From Actinomycetales bacterium (GTDB lineage Bacteria > Actinomycetota > Actinomycetes > Actinomycetales > Cellulomonadaceae): a stretch of 64,000 nt of DNA. This document shows, one piece after another, positions 37,830-47,464 of the stretch. The stretch is from assembly GCA_020444245.1 (NCBI GenBank), contig JAHLLI010000020.1, forward strand, positions 1 to 64,000. The letters are read 5' to 3'. How positions within the stretch are numbered: the first letter of the stretch is position 1; each line of letters starts with the position of its first letter. Under the pieces are notes generated by a model, which saw nothing but the letters and a program-made list of their open reading frames with translations, was not told where the DNA came from and ran no database searches. The translations under genes were made by a program, and so were the position numbers.

Positions 37830-38735
37830 ATGCGGGCTCTCGCTCAGGACCCCACGGACGAGGCGCAGATCGCCTCGGCCCGTGGGCTCGTCAAGGTCTA
37901 CGGCAAGGGTGAGGCCGCGGTGCGCGCGCTCGACGGCGTGGACGTCGACCTCGCGCGTGGCGAGCTCACCGCCGTGATGGGGCCGTCGGGCTCCGGCAAG
38001 TCCACGCTCATGCACTGCATGGCCGGCCTGGACACCGCCACCGCCGGCCGGATCGTCGTCGACGGCGAGGACATCGGCTCGATGGGCCAGCGGGGTCTGA
38101 CCCGGCTGCGGCGCACCCGGATCGGGTTCGTGTTCCAGGCGTTCAACCTCATCCCGACCCTGACCGCCGAGGAGAACATCACGCTGCCGCTCGACATCGC
38201 GCGGCGTCCGGTGGACCGCGAGTGGTTCGACACCGTCGTGGACTCGGTGGGGCTGCGCGACCGGCTCGACCACCGGCCCACCGAGCTGTCCGGCGGCCAG
38301 CAGCAGCGCGTCGCCTGCGCCCGCGCCCTGGTGTCGCGGCCCGGCGTGATCTTCGCCGACGAGCCGACCGGCAACCTGGACTCGCGCTCGGCCGCCGAGG
38401 TGCTCGGCTTCCTGCGCCGCTCGGTCGACGAGCTGGGCCAGTCCGTGGTCATGGTCACGCACGACCCGACGGCCGCCTCCTACGCCCACCGCGTCCTCTT
38501 CCTCGCCGACGGCCGACTGGTGGGTGAGGTCGAGCAGCCGACCCGCGAGTCGGTGCTCGACGCGCTGCGTGCCCTGGGCAGCCCCGAGCACGACGAGGCA
38601 CACGGCGAGCACGCCATCCCCGGCCTCGCCGACGCCGTGCCGCACCCGCAGAGCGCCCCGACCGGCCACCTCGCCGGCCCGGCCTCCGAGCTGCACGCCG
38701 GCCGGCACACCGCCGACGTCCCCGACCTGCGATGA
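37830..38735 (+). CDS. ABC transporter ATPase (MacB/LolD type) with long C-terminal tail
   Basis: A 301-residue ATPase with Walker [28 protein letters not shown], signature LSGGQQQR, Walker B VIFADEPTGNLD and switch His in MVTHDP. About 60 residues beyond the usual fold are Ala/His/Pro-rich and look unstructured. AGGAG precedes the ATG. Its stop overlaps the permease start (ATGA). This pair is separate from the two ABC systems at the window's left end and is closest to permeases with an adhesion- or antibiotic-export role. Confidence 0.94.
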   Translation: MRALAQDPTDEAQIASARGLVKVYGKGEAAVRALDGVDVDLARGELTAVMGPSGSGKSTLMHCMAGLDTATAGRIVVDGEDIGSMGQRGLTRLRRTRIGFVFQAFNLIPTLTAEENITLPLDIARRPVDREWFDTVVDSVGLRDRLDHRPTELSGGQQQRVACARALVSRPGVIFADEPTGNLDSRSAAEVLGFLRRSVDELGQSVVMVTHDPTAASYAHRVLFLADGRLVGEVEQPTRESVLDALRALGSPEHDEAHGEHAIPGLADAVPHPQSAPTGHLAGPASELHAGRHTADVPDLR

Positions 38736-41272
38736 CCCGCGTCGCCCTGCGGGGCATCCGCGCGCACCTGGGCAGGTTCGCGATGTCGGTGCTGGCCGTG
38801 CTTCTGGGTGTGGCCTTCGTGGCCGGCACCTTCGCGCTGCGCACCATGATGTCGAGCACGTTCGACGCGATCGTCGAGGCCGGCACGGTGGGCGACGCCT
38901 ACCTGCGCGGTGCCGACGCCATCTCCGCACCGGAAGGTGGCGGCGACCCGACGGCCCAGGCCCGCAACCCGCTCCCGATCTCCCTGGCGGACCAGGTGGC
39001 CGAGGTCGACGGCGTGGCGCACGCGGTGCCCGACGTGTCCGGCCCGATCGTGCTGGTCGGTGCCGACGGCACCGCGACCGCCACCGGCAACGGCCCGCCG
39101 AGCTTCGCGACGGCGCTCGACCCGGCCGACCCGAGCGTGACCCTGGTCGCCGGCCGCGCCCCGGCCGGGCCGGACGAGATCGCTCCCGAGTCGAGCACCC
39201 TGGAGGCCTCCGGGCTGTCCATCGGCGACACGACGTCTGTCGTGCTCGGCGGCGAGGTGCGCACGGTCACCGTGGTGGGTGAGGTGCAGTTCGGCGCGCC
39301 GATCGCCGGTGCGACGATCGTGTTCCTCGACCCCACCACCGCCCGGCAGACGTTCGCCCCGGACGGCACGACGTCCACCATCTCGGTCTACGCCGACCCG
39401 GGCGTCTCCGAGACCGAGCTCGTGGACCGGATCGAGCGGACCGTCCCCGGCCTGGACCACGTCCAGGTGCTCACCGGTGACGAGGTCCGCCAGGAGACCA
39501 AGGACCAGATCGATGCGGCGCTCGGATTCGTCGGCACGTTCCTGCTGATCTTCGCCGGGATCTCGCTGTTCGTCGGCGGGTTCCTCATCGCCAACACGTT
39601 CCAGATGATCGTCCGGCAGCGCCAGCGCGAGTTCGCGATGCTGCGAGCGATCGGGGCGTCGCCGGGGCAGGTCTTCGGGTCGATCGTGGTCCAGGCCGTG
39701 GTCGTCGGGGTCCTCGGCTCCGCGCTCGGCGTGGGCGCCGGCGTGGGGCTGGTCGCGATCCTGCGGGCCGTGCTCGGGGCGATGGGCATGGAGCTGTCCG
39801 GCCAGATCCCGCTCGACGTGTTCACCGTGGTGGTGGCCGTCGTGGTCGGGGTCACCCTGAGCGTCGCCGCGGCCCTCGTGCCGGCGCGACGGGCGGCGCT
39901 GACCGCCCCCGTCGAGGCGATGCGCGACGACCTGCCCACCCATGACCGCGGTTCCGTGCTCCGCGCGGTCGCCGGCGCCGTGCTGACCGTCGCGGGGATC
40001 GTGGCCGTCGTGACCGCGACCGTCGCCGACCTCGGCGAGCCCGGCCCCGTGCTGGGGATCGGGGCCGGCGCGGTGGTCATCGGTGCGTTGATGCTCGCGC
40101 CCAGCGTGGTCCCGGCCGGCCTGAAGGTGCTCGCCGCGCCTGCGGTCGCCTGGATGCGCCCGCTCGGCGGTCTGGCGCGGGGCAACGTCACCCGCAACCC
40201 GCGGCGCACCGCGTCGACCGCCGGGGCCCTGATGATCGGCATGGCGCTGGTCGGCGCGGCGTCCGTGCTCGCGGCCTCGACCCAGGCCTCGACCCGGGCG
40301 ATCGTCGAGACCGAGTCCACCGCCGACTTCCTGCTGCAGTCCGCCACGCGTGACGTGCCGGCGGAGCTGGTCCAGCAGGTCGAGGGCCTGCCGGGCGTGG
40401 CCCGGGTCGACGCGCTACACGTCGGCGCCGCCACGCTCGACGGGACCGACGCCGTCGTGGTCGGCGTGGACCCGGGGATCTTCCAGCACTCGCTGGACGT
40501 CCAGGTGGTCTCGGGCGACACCGCGAGCCTGGCGAGCGGCGACGTCGTGGTCCTCAAGGCCGCGGCGGAGGAGAACGGCTGGGCCGTGGGCGACACGCTC
40601 GAGGTGGCCGCCGGCGACGGGTCGCGGACCGCCCGCATCGGCGCGGTCATCGACTCCCGGGCCGTCCAGGCCACGGCGATGGTGCCCCGGTCGCTGTTCG
40701 ATGCCGTCGTCCCGGCCGCGCAGTCCACGATCAACACCGTGTTCGTCGAGATCGGCCAGGGCGCGGACACCGAGCGGGTGCGCGGCGAGCTGACCGACGC
40801 GGCCAAGCCCTACGTCGTGGTCTCCGTGATGGACAACGAGCAGTTCGCCGACCAGCTGGCCGATCAGGTCAACCAGATCCTGGTGATCCTGTACGCCCTG
40901 CTCGGGCTGTCGATCGTGATCGCGGCGCTGGGCATCGTGAACACGCTCGCGCTGTCCATCGCGGAGCGGACCCGCGAGGTCGGGCTGCTCCGCGCGGTGG
41001 GCCTGGGCCGGCTCCAGCTCGCCACCGTGGTGGCCATCGAGTCGATCCTCACCGCGGTGTTCGGCACCCTGATGGGCGTAGCGATCGGGGCGGGGCTGGC
41101 CTCGACGTTGCCGACGGTGTTCGCCGACCAGGGCCTGTCCACCCTCGCCGTGCCGTGGGCCCAGCTGGGGGCGTTCGTGGGCCTCGCGGTGGTGGTCGGT
41201 GTGGTCGCGGCGCTCTGGCCGGGTGTCAGGGCGGCGCGGCTGGACGTCCTGGAGGCCATCTCCTACGAGTAG
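38732..41272 (+). CDS. FtsX/MacB-type ABC transporter permease, two-module form
   Basis: An 846-residue permease with two FtsX modules. The first has a helix near residues 17-38, an extracytoplasmic domain and helices near 265-395. The second starts near 480 with LARGNVTRNPRRTASTAGAL and ends with three helices (about 715-845). Each module ends with REFAMLRAIGASPGQVFG- or REVGLLRAVGLGRLQLATV-like coupling loops. The two modules likely replace a LolC/LolE-type heterodimer. The cargo is unknown; lipoproteins, peptides or antibiotics are possible for the family. Confidence 0.93.
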   Translation: MTRVALRGIRAHLGRFAMSVLAVLLGVAFVAGTFALRTMMSSTFDAIVEAGTVGDAYLRGADAISAPEGGGDPTAQARNPLPISLADQVAEVDGVAHAVPDVSGPIVLVGADGTATATGNGPPSFATALDPADPSVTLVAGRAPAGPDEIAPESSTLEASGLSIGDTTSVVLGGEVRTVTVVGEVQFGAPIAGATIVFLDPTTARQTFAPDGTTSTISVYADPGVSETELVDRIERTVPGLDHVQVLTGDEVRQETKDQIDAALGFVGTFLLIFAGISLFVGGFLIANTFQMIVRQRQREFAMLRAIGASPGQVFGSIVVQAVVVGVLGSALGVGAGVGLVAILRAVLGAMGMELSGQIPLDVFTVVVAVVVGVTLSVAAALVPARRAALTAPVEAMRDDLPTHDRGSVLRAVAGAVLTVAGIVAVVTATVADLGEPGPVLGIGAGAVVIGALMLAPSVVPAGLKVLAAPAVAWMRPLGGLARGNVTRNPRRTASTAGALMIGMALVGAASVLAASTQASTRAIVETESTADFLLQSATRDVPAELVQQVEGLPGVARVDALHVGAATLDGTDAVVVGVDPGIFQHSLDVQVVSGDTASLASGDVVVLKAAAEENGWAVGDTLEVAAGDGSRTARIGAVIDSRAVQATAMVPRSLFDAVVPAAQSTINTVFVEIGQGADTERVRGELTDAAKPYVVVSVMDNEQFADQLADQVNQILVILYALLGLSIVIAALGIVNTLALSIAERTREVGLLRAVGLGRLQLATVVAIESILTAVFGTLMGVAIGAGLASTLPTVFADQGLSTLAVPWAQLGAFVGLAVVVGVVAALWPGVRAARLDVLEAISYE

Positions 41273-41314
41273 GTTGTGCCATCCTCTTCGCAGGCGTCGA
41301 GCCAAGGGGGAGTC

Positions 41315-41839
41315 ATGGACGGCTACAGGCAGGGTGCGAGCCAGGCGGACATCGGGTCGTCTGCGGTCGACGAGGGGCTCGCCCCCGGCAGGGCACCCCT
41401 GGGCGCCGCCCACCGGCCGTGGTCGACGCTGCTGCTCTGGTGCCTGGTCGCGTCCCTGGCGCGGTGGCTGCTCTTCGCGGTCCCGGTCCTCGTCACGCTC
41501 CTGTCCCCGACCGGATCGGTGAGCTGGAACCTCGGCGTCCTGATCCAGCCGGTGGGCCTGGTCGTGCTGATCGTGTGGACCGTGGCCGCGCGCCGGGGGG
41601 CCGACGCGGGCCGTCGAGCGGTGCTGGCGAGGGTGGCGGTCGTGTCGGCCGTGGCCGAGCTCGCGCTCCTCGCCCTGTGGCTTCGGTACCTGGTCGTCGT
41701 GGTGCAGCTGGGCCTGGAGTCGGCACCGCAGCAGACGGCGCGGACGGTCGCCGGGGTGGTCGTCGCCACCGCCATCGGCGGTCTGTACGCACTCGGCGTC
41801 GTCGCGGGCACGCGGACGTTCCTGCGCATCCGCGGTTGA
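41315..41839 (+). CDS. Small polytopic membrane protein, unknown function
   Basis: A 174-residue protein with about 45 polar N-terminal residues and four predicted membrane helices (near 34-60, 70-88, 98-122, 138-162). AAGGGGGAG stands before the ATG. It follows the MacB-like permease by 42 bp on the same strand and may be cotranscribed, but shows no known motif. I do not recognise the family. Confidence 0.7.
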   Translation: MDGYRQGASQADIGSSAVDEGLAPGRAPLGAAHRPWSTLLLWCLVASLARWLLFAVPVLVTLLSPTGSVSWNLGVLIQPVGLVVLIVWTVAARRGADAGRRAVLARVAVVSAVAELALLALWLRYLVVVVQLGLESAPQQTARTVAGVVVATAIGGLYALGVVAGTRTFLRIRG

Positions 41840-41876
41840 CCGCGCGCTCGCGGAGCGGTCGGTGCCCCGCCGTGGG

Positions 41877-41882
41877 TAGGGT
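41877..41882 (+). promoter_or_regulatory. Putative -10 box of the F420 operon
   Basis: TAGGGT lies 21 bp before the GTG of the FGD-like gene, with GGAGG (41890-41894) between them. The -35 region is not obvious. Confidence 0.4.
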
Positions 41883-41903
41883 CCGTTGCGGAGGTGGTCC
41901 GCG

Positions 41904-42905
41904 GTGGCAGATCTGACGGTGGGGCTCGCGGCGGCGCTGGAGCAGTTCAGCCCGACGGAGATCCTCGAGCACGTGGTGCTCGCCGAGCGGCACGGGTTCT
42001 CCGGGGTGATGGCCGCCGACCACTTCCAGCCGTGGGTCCCGGCCCAAGGCCAGGCGAGCTTCGTCTGGAACGTCATGACCGCGATCGCCGAGCGCACGGC
42101 CGGCGACGTCGGCCCTGGAGTCACCGCGCCGACGTTCCGGTGGCACCCGGGGCTGGTCGCCCAGGCGTCCGCGACCCTCGCGGCCATGTATCCCGGGCGG
42201 CACTGGTTGGGCCTGGGCTCCGGCGAGGCGCTCAACGAGCACATCCTGGGTACGTACTGGCCCGAGGTGCCGGTCCGGATCAACCGGATGTTCGAGGCCA
42301 TCGAGCTCATCAACAAGCTGTTCGCCGGCTCGCTGGCCGGCAAGGACGTCAAGCACGCCGGGGAGTACTACACGCTGGAGTCCACCCGGCTGTGGACCAT
42401 GCCCGAGACGCCGCCGGAGATCTACGTCGCCACGGCGGGGCCGGTGACCGCCAAGCGGGCCGGGCGGCACACCGACGGGTTGATCACGGTGGGCGCGCCC
42501 CTGGAGAAGATCGGCGGTCTGTTCGCCAAGTTTGACGAGGGCGCGCGCGAGGCGGGCAAGGACCCCTCGACCATGCCGCGGCTGCTCCAGGTTCACCTGT
42601 CCTGGGCCGAGACCGACGAGCAGGCCATGGCCAACGCGATGGACCAGTGGCCCAACGGCGGCATGAAGTTCCCCAAGGGCGACATCCGCTCGCCGTACGA
42701 CTTCGAGCAGATGGCCAAGCTGGTCCGTCCCGAGGACTTCGAGGGTCGGATGGTGATCTCCTCCGACCCCGACGTGCACCGGGCCGCGCTCCAGCGCTAC
42801 GTCGACCTCGGCTTCGACCGCGTGTACCTGCACAACGTGGGCCGGAACCAGGAGCAGTTCTTCGAGGTCTTCGGCCGCGACGTCCTGCCCAAGCTCCACC
42901 GGTGA
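41904..42905 (+). CDS. F420-dependent glucose-6-phosphate dehydrogenase-like oxidoreductase (LLM class)
   Basis: A 333-residue TIM-barrel oxidoreductase of the luciferase-like monooxygenase class. It shares key FGD elements: AADHFQPW (catalytic-type His and Trp near residues 38-42) and GSGEALNEH (Glu near 107). FGD enzymes reduce F420 with glucose-6-phosphate. Other parts differ from mycobacterial FGD1, so a related substrate is possible. The GTG start has GGAGG 9 nt upstream. The stop overlaps the cofE start (GTGA), so an F420-using enzyme and F420 synthesis are expressed together. Confidence 0.85.
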   Translation: MADLTVGLAAALEQFSPTEILEHVVLAERHGFSGVMAADHFQPWVPAQGQASFVWNVMTAIAERTAGDVGPGVTAPTFRWHPGLVAQASATLAAMYPGRHWLGLGSGEALNEHILGTYWPEVPVRINRMFEAIELINKLFAGSLAGKDVKHAGEYYTLESTRLWTMPETPPEIYVATAGPVTAKRAGRHTDGLITVGAPLEKIGGLFAKFDEGAREAGKDPSTMPRLLQVHLSWAETDEQAMANAMDQWPNGGMKFPKGDIRSPYDFEQMAKLVRPEDFEGRMVISSDPDVHRAALQRYVDLGFDRVYLHNVGRNQEQFFEVFGRDVLPKLHR

Positions 42906-43693
42906 GCGGCGACGCCCGGATCGAGGTCTGGGCGCCAGACGGCCTCGGCGAGGTCGTTCCGGGCGACGACCTGGGTGCGCTCCTCGCGGACCTTCTCCAC
43001 GGCCGCCTGGCGGACGACGACGTCGTGGTCGTGACCAGCAAGATCGTGTCCAAGGCCGAAGGCAGGGTCGTCGCGGCCGCCGACCGGGAGCAGGCGATCA
43101 CCGAGCAGACGGTGCGCGTCGTCGCGACCCGGGAGCACCCCGGTGGCGTCCTGCGGATCGTCGAGAACCCGCAGGGTCTGGTGATGGCCGCCGCCGGGGT
43201 CGACGCGAGCAACACGCCGCCCGGCACCGTCCTGCTCCTGCCTGTCGACCCCGACGACTCGGCGCGGCGGCTGCGCGCGGCGCTCACCGCGCAGCTCGGC
43301 GTGCGGGTCGCGGTGGTGATCACCGACACGGCCGGCCGGGCGTGGCGCGACGGCGTGGTGGACCTGGCCATCGGCGCAGCCGGCCTGCGCGTGGCCGAGG
43401 ACCTGCGCGGCACCCCCGACACCCACGGCCAGGTGCTCTCCGCGACGGTCGTGGCCGTCGCCGACGAGGTCGCGGCCGCTACAGAGCTGGTGCGCGGCAA
43501 GGCGGCAGGGCGGCCGGTGGCCGTGGTGCGTGGCCTGGCTCGGCACGTCACCGACGACGACGGCCCCGGCGCCCGTGCCCTGCAGCGGCACGGCGAGAGC
43601 GACCTGTTCCGCCTGGGCGCCGACGAGGCGTGGCGCGCCGGGTACGAGGCCGGGGCCGCCGCGGCGACGGGCAAGCGCGAGCCCACGTCATGA
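42902..43693 (+). CDS. cofE: Coenzyme F420-0:L-glutamate ligase (CofE)
   Basis: A 263-residue enzyme that adds glutamates to F420-0 using GTP. Family signatures are [14 protein letters not shown] near residue 40, the [10 protein letters not shown] element and [10 protein letters not shown]. The C-terminal nitroreductase-like half of mycobacterial FbiB is missing; this is the stand-alone CofE form. The GTG start overlaps the FGD-like gene and the stop overlaps cofC (ATGA). Confidence 0.92.
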   Translation: MSGDARIEVWAPDGLGEVVPGDDLGALLADLLHGRLADDDVVVVTSKIVSKAEGRVVAAADREQAITEQTVRVVATREHPGGVLRIVENPQGLVMAAAGVDASNTPPGTVLLLPVDPDDSARRLRAALTAQLGVRVAVVITDTAGRAWRDGVVDLAIGAAGLRVAEDLRGTPDTHGQVLSATVVAVADEVAAATELVRGKAAGRPVAVVRGLARHVTDDDGPGARALQRHGESDLFRLGADEAWRAGYEAGAAAATGKREPTS

Positions 43694-44301
43694 CGGCATG
43701 GACCGTCGTCGTCCCCGTGAAGGACCTCGGGTCGGCCAAGTCCCGGCTCGACGCTCCGAGCGGGTCCGCCCGGTCCGAGCTCGCGCTCGCGTTCGCTCGG
43801 GACACGCTCACGGCCGTGCTCGCCGCGGCCCGCGTGGCGAGCGTCGTGCTGGTCACGTCCGAGCCGCGGATGGTCGACGCGGTGCCGCCCGGTGTGCGGG
43901 TGGTGCCCGACCCCGGCCGGGGCCTGGTCGCGGCGTTGGCCGCCGGGGCCGAGGCTGTCGAGGACGGTCCCGTCGCGCTCCTGCTGGGAGACCTGCCCGC
44001 GCTGCGTCCCGCGGAGCTCGACGCCGCGCTCGCGGCGGCGGCCGACCACGAGCGCGCGATGGTGCCCGACGCCGACGGCGCGGGCACCACGCTGCTCACG
44101 GCCGGGCGGGCCGAGCTGCTGCGGCCGGCCTTCGGCCCGGGATCGCGGGAGGCGCACGAGCGGGCCGGTCATCGCGTCCTCGAGGCCGGCCCTGGACTGC
44201 GCCGCGACGTGGACACGGCCGACGACCTGGTGGCAGCGGTGCGGCTCGGCGTGGGCCCGGCCACCGCGGCGGCGCTCGCGGCACTGGCGCCGCTCGACTG
44301 A
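43690..44301 (+). CDS. cofC: 2-phospho-L-lactate/phosphoenolpyruvate guanylyltransferase (CofC/FbiD)
   Basis: A 203-residue nucleotidyltransferase of the GT-A-like fold. The start [17 protein letters not shown] holds the nucleotide-binding loop; [10 protein letters not shown] and [10 protein letters not shown] follow. It makes the guanylated three-carbon intermediate that CofD joins to the deazaflavin. The start is in an ATGA overlap with cofE. CofD is encoded 0.8 kb downstream on the other strand. Confidence 0.92.
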   Translation: MTAWTVVVPVKDLGSAKSRLDAPSGSARSELALAFARDTLTAVLAAARVASVVLVTSEPRMVDAVPPGVRVVPDPGRGLVAALAAGAEAVEDGPVALLLGDLPALRPAELDAALAAAADHERAMVPDADGAGTTLLTAGRAELLRPAFGPGSREAHERAGHRVLEAGPGLRRDVDTADDLVAAVRLGVGPATAAALAALAPLD

Positions 44302-44323
44302 CCGCCGGTGTGCCGGCGGAGTC

Positions 44324-44353
44324 TTGACAGGTAAGCGCAGACTTACCTATCGT
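44324..44353 (+). promoter_or_regulatory. arsR-type gene promoter, predicted leaderless
   Basis: A consensus -35 box TTGACA (44324-44329) and a -10 box TATCGT (44348-44353) are 18 nt apart. The GTG start (44361) is 7 nt beyond, so the transcript probably has no leader. Confidence 0.8.
44329..44348. promoter_or_regulatory. ArsR-family operator between -35 and -10
   Basis: A perfect 7-bp inverted repeat, AGGTAAG and CTTACCT, with a 6-bp centre lies exactly between the promoter boxes, overlapping one base of each. This arrangement is typical of autorepression by winged-helix ArsR proteins. Confidence 0.78.
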
Positions 44354-44360
44354 TCCGGAC

Positions 44361-44639
44361 GTGGACGAGGTGCTGTTCCGGGCCCTCGCCGACCCGACCC
44401 GGCGGGCGATCCTCGACGAGCTGGTCGCTCGCGACGACCAGACCTTGTTCGAGATCTGCTCCCGCCTGGCCGTGAACCACGACCTGACCCCGACCCGGCA
44501 GGCAGTGGCCCAGCACCTCGACGTCCTCGAGGCGGCGGGGCTGGTGCACTCCCGTCGGGAGGGTCGCTACCGATACCACACGCTCGACACCTCGCCGCTG
44601 CGCGCCATCACCGACCGGTGGCCGCCCCGCGCCGAGTAG
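44361..44639 (+). CDS. ArsR-family winged-helix transcriptional regulator
   Basis: A 92-residue repressor with the classic start LFRALADPTRRAILDEL, a recognition helix in LTPTRQAVAQHLDVLEAAGL and the wing RREGRYRYHTLD. No Cys metal-binding motif of the ELCVCDL type is present, so it is not an obvious metal sensor. It belongs to the group often paired with VOC or SRPBCC proteins, and a VOC gene follows 26 bp downstream. It likely represses its own operon through the inverted repeat in its promoter. Confidence 0.92.
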   Translation: MDEVLFRALADPTRRAILDELVARDDQTLFEICSRLAVNHDLTPTRQAVAQHLDVLEAAGLVHSRREGRYRYHTLDTSPLRAITDRWPPRAE

Positions 44640-44665
44640 GTCGCCGCCCGACCCCGGAGGTCCCC

Positions 44666-45058
44666 GTGCCGCACATCACCGTGTTCAGCGTCTTCGTCGA
44701 CGACCAGCGGGCCGCGCTGGCGTTCTACACCGACGTGCTGGGCTTCGCGCTCAAGGACGACGTCCCGATGGGGGAGCACGCCTGGCTCACCGTGGTCGAC
44801 CCCGCCGACCCGGACGGCACGCAGGTGAGCCTCGAGCCCGCCGGGCACCCGGCCGTCGCTCCGTTCCGGGAGGCGCTGATGGCCGACGGGATCCCGTTCA
44901 CGTCCTTCGGCGTCGACGACCTCGACGCCGAGGTGGAGCGACTGACCGCCGCCGGCGTCGTGTTCACCCAGCCGCCCACGGACTTCGGGCCGGTGCGGAC
45001 CGCGGTGCTCGACGACACCTGCGGGAACCTCATCCAGCTCGCGCAGCTGACGGGCTGA
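44666..45058 (+). CDS. VOC (glyoxalase/bleomycin-resistance) superfamily protein
   Basis: A 130-residue protein with two beta-alpha-beta-beta-beta halves (FSVFVDDQRAALAFYTDVLG and TSFGVDDLDAEVERLTAAG) ending DDTCGNLIQLAQL. Metal-site candidates are His3 and Glu56 in the first half, but their role is uncertain. The GTG start has CGGAGGT upstream. It is in one unit with the ArsR-type regulator; such pairs often act in resistance or detoxification. The substrate is unknown. Confidence 0.88.
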   Translation: MPHITVFSVFVDDQRAALAFYTDVLGFALKDDVPMGEHAWLTVVDPADPDGTQVSLEPAGHPAVAPFREALMADGIPFTSFGVDDLDAEVERLTAAGVVFTQPPTDFGPVRTAVLDDTCGNLIQLAQLTG

Positions 45059-45089
45059 GGGCCGGCGCGTGCCGCACCGGCTGCCTCAG
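45055..45089. terminator. Bidirectional hairpin joining the stops of VOC and cofD genes
   Basis: CTGAGG (45055-45060) pairs with CCTCAG (45084-45089), and CCGG with CCGG inside. The stem contains both convergent stop codons, so one structure could end transcription from both sides. Confidence 0.5.
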
Positions 45090-46078
45090 TGCCGGGTGCG
45101 GCTCGCAGCGAGCTCGCGGCCCAGGTCGAGCGCGGCGCGTGCGATCGCGGCCGTCGTGGCCTCGTCGGCCATGAGCAGCGGCAGCGCGCGTGCCTCGACC
45201 CCGGCCGCGCGCACCGGTGCCACCGCGTCCGCGTCGGCGTCGTCGACCAGCCAGCCGTCCAGCACGCCGCCCGCCGACCGGGCGCCGTAGTGCTCCGCGA
45301 CCGCCCGGGCGGACGTCTCGACGCCGATCGCCGTCAGGCACGCGTCGGCCATGCCGCGCACCGGGGCGCCGCCGATGATCGGCGAGACCCCGACCACCGG
45401 CGCGCGTGCGGCGCGCACGGCGTCCCGGATCCCCGGCACGCCGAGGATGGTCCCCACCGACACGACCGGGTTGGACGGCGGCAGCACCACCAGGTCCGCG
45501 GCGCCGATCGCCTCGAGCACGCCGGGCGCCGGGCGTGAGCCGCCCACCCCGCGCTGCAGGAACCGCCGCGCCGGGAGGGCAGCGCGGTGGCGCACCCACC
45601 ACTCCTCGAAGTGGATCGTCGTCACCTCGCCGTCGGCCTCGACCTCGACCCACGTCTCGACCTCGTCGTCGGACATCGGCAGCAGCGTCGCGCCGGGCTG
45701 CCACCGCTCGCACAGCCGCGCGGTCACGGCGGACAGCGGAAGGCCCGAGCGCAGCAGCTCGGTGCGGGCGACGTGGGTGCCGAGGTCCAGGTCGCCGAGC
45801 GTGAACCAGTCCCAACCCAGGCCGTAGGCGTGCAGCTCGGCGGTGACCCGGGTCGACTCGCCGGCGCGGCCCCAGCCCTGGTCGCCGATCACCCCGCCGA
45901 GCGTGTACATCACGGTGTCCAGGTCCGGGCAGACGCGCAGCGCGTCGAGCCACAGGTCGTCCCCGGTGTTGACCACCACCGTCAGGTCCAGGTCGAGCCC
46001 CTCGGCGCGGCCCAGGTCGCGCAGCCCTCGCGTGAAGCGGGCGCCGCCCACCCCGCCGGCCAGCAGGACGATCTTCAC
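45086..46078 (-). CDS. cofD: 2-phospho-L-lactate transferase (CofD/FbiA)
   Basis: A 330-residue enzyme that transfers the phospholactyl (or phosphoenolpyruvyl) group to the deazaflavin Fo, giving F420-0 or its dehydro form. Signatures are IVLLAGGVGGARFTRGL at the N-terminus, VVVNTGDD, GDLDLGTHVART and LPPSNPVVSVGTILG. The GTG start overlaps the stop of the HhH-GPD gene (GTGA). It lies opposite cofC and cofE, with the ArsR/VOC pair between. Confidence 0.93.
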   Translation of the reverse strand: MKIVLLAGGVGGARFTRGLRDLGRAEGLDLDLTVVVNTGDDLWLDALRVCPDLDTVMYTLGGVIGDQGWGRAGESTRVTAELHAYGLGWDWFTLGDLDLGTHVARTELLRSGLPLSAVTARLCERWQPGATLLPMSDDEVETWVEVEADGEVTTIHFEEWWVRHRAALPARRFLQRGVGGSRPAPGVLEAIGAADLVVLPPSNPVVSVGTILGVPGIRDAVRAARAPVVGVSPIIGGAPVRGMADACLTAIGVETSARAVAEHYGARSAGGVLDGWLVDDADADAVAPVRAAGVEARALPLLMADEATTAAIARAALDLGRELAASRTRH

Positions 46079-46656
46079 CGGCCGGCCACCCGCTTGGCCT
46101 CCGCCTTGGCGGCCTTCTTGGTCGCGCGGACCTTGTCGAGGGACTCGGCGTCCACGACGTCGGCGATCGAGCGGAACGAGCCCTCCTCGCCGAAGGCTCC
46201 CGCTGCCTCGCGCCATCCGGCGGGCTGCACGCCGCGCTGCTTGCCCAGCAGGGCCAGGAAGATCTTCGCCTTCTGCTCGCCGTACCCCGGCAGCCTGCGG
46301 AGCCGGCGCAGCACCTCGGCGCCGTCCGGGTCGCCGTCGGTCCACAGGCGCGCGGTCTCACCGTCGTACTCCTCCACCACGGCGGCGGCCACGGCCTGGA
46401 TGCGCTCGGCCATCGACCGCGGGAACCGGTGCACGGCCGGGGGAGTGGCACACAGCGCCGCGAACTCCTCGGGGTCGGTGGCCGCGATCCGGGCGGGGTC
46501 GAGCCGGTCGCCGGTGGACATCCGCGCGGCGATCTTCGCGGGCCCAGCGAAGGCCGTCTCCATGGGTACCTGCTGGTCCAGCAGCATGCCGACCAGCAGC
46601 GCGAACGGGTCCGCGTCGAGCAGGCGGTCGGCGTCCTGGTCGCCGGTGAGGTTCAT
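46075..46656 (-). CDS. HhH-GPD-type base-excision repair-like protein
   Basis: A 193-residue protein with a helix-hairpin-helix region (LRRLPGYGEQKAKIFLALLG, near residues 120-140) and an N-terminal part typical of small actinobacterial HhH-GPD proteins (LLDADPFALLVGMLLDQQVP). The catalytic Asp/Lys of true glycosylases is not obvious by eye, so enzymatic activity is uncertain. It is coupled by overlap to cofD, a pairing without an evident functional reason. Confidence 0.85.
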   Translation of the reverse strand: MNLTGDQDADRLLDADPFALLVGMLLDQQVPMETAFAGPAKIAARMSTGDRLDPARIAATDPEEFAALCATPPAVHRFPRSMAERIQAVAAAVVEEYDGETARLWTDGDPDGAEVLRRLRRLPGYGEQKAKIFLALLGKQRGVQPAGWREAAGAFGEEGSFRSIADVVDAESLDKVRATKKAAKAEAKRVAGR

Positions 46657-46698
46657 GCCGTCATCCTGACATCCGGGCCGCGGGTGCGCGCCCCGCGG

Positions 46699-47463
<765 letters not shown>

Positions 47464-47464
47464 C

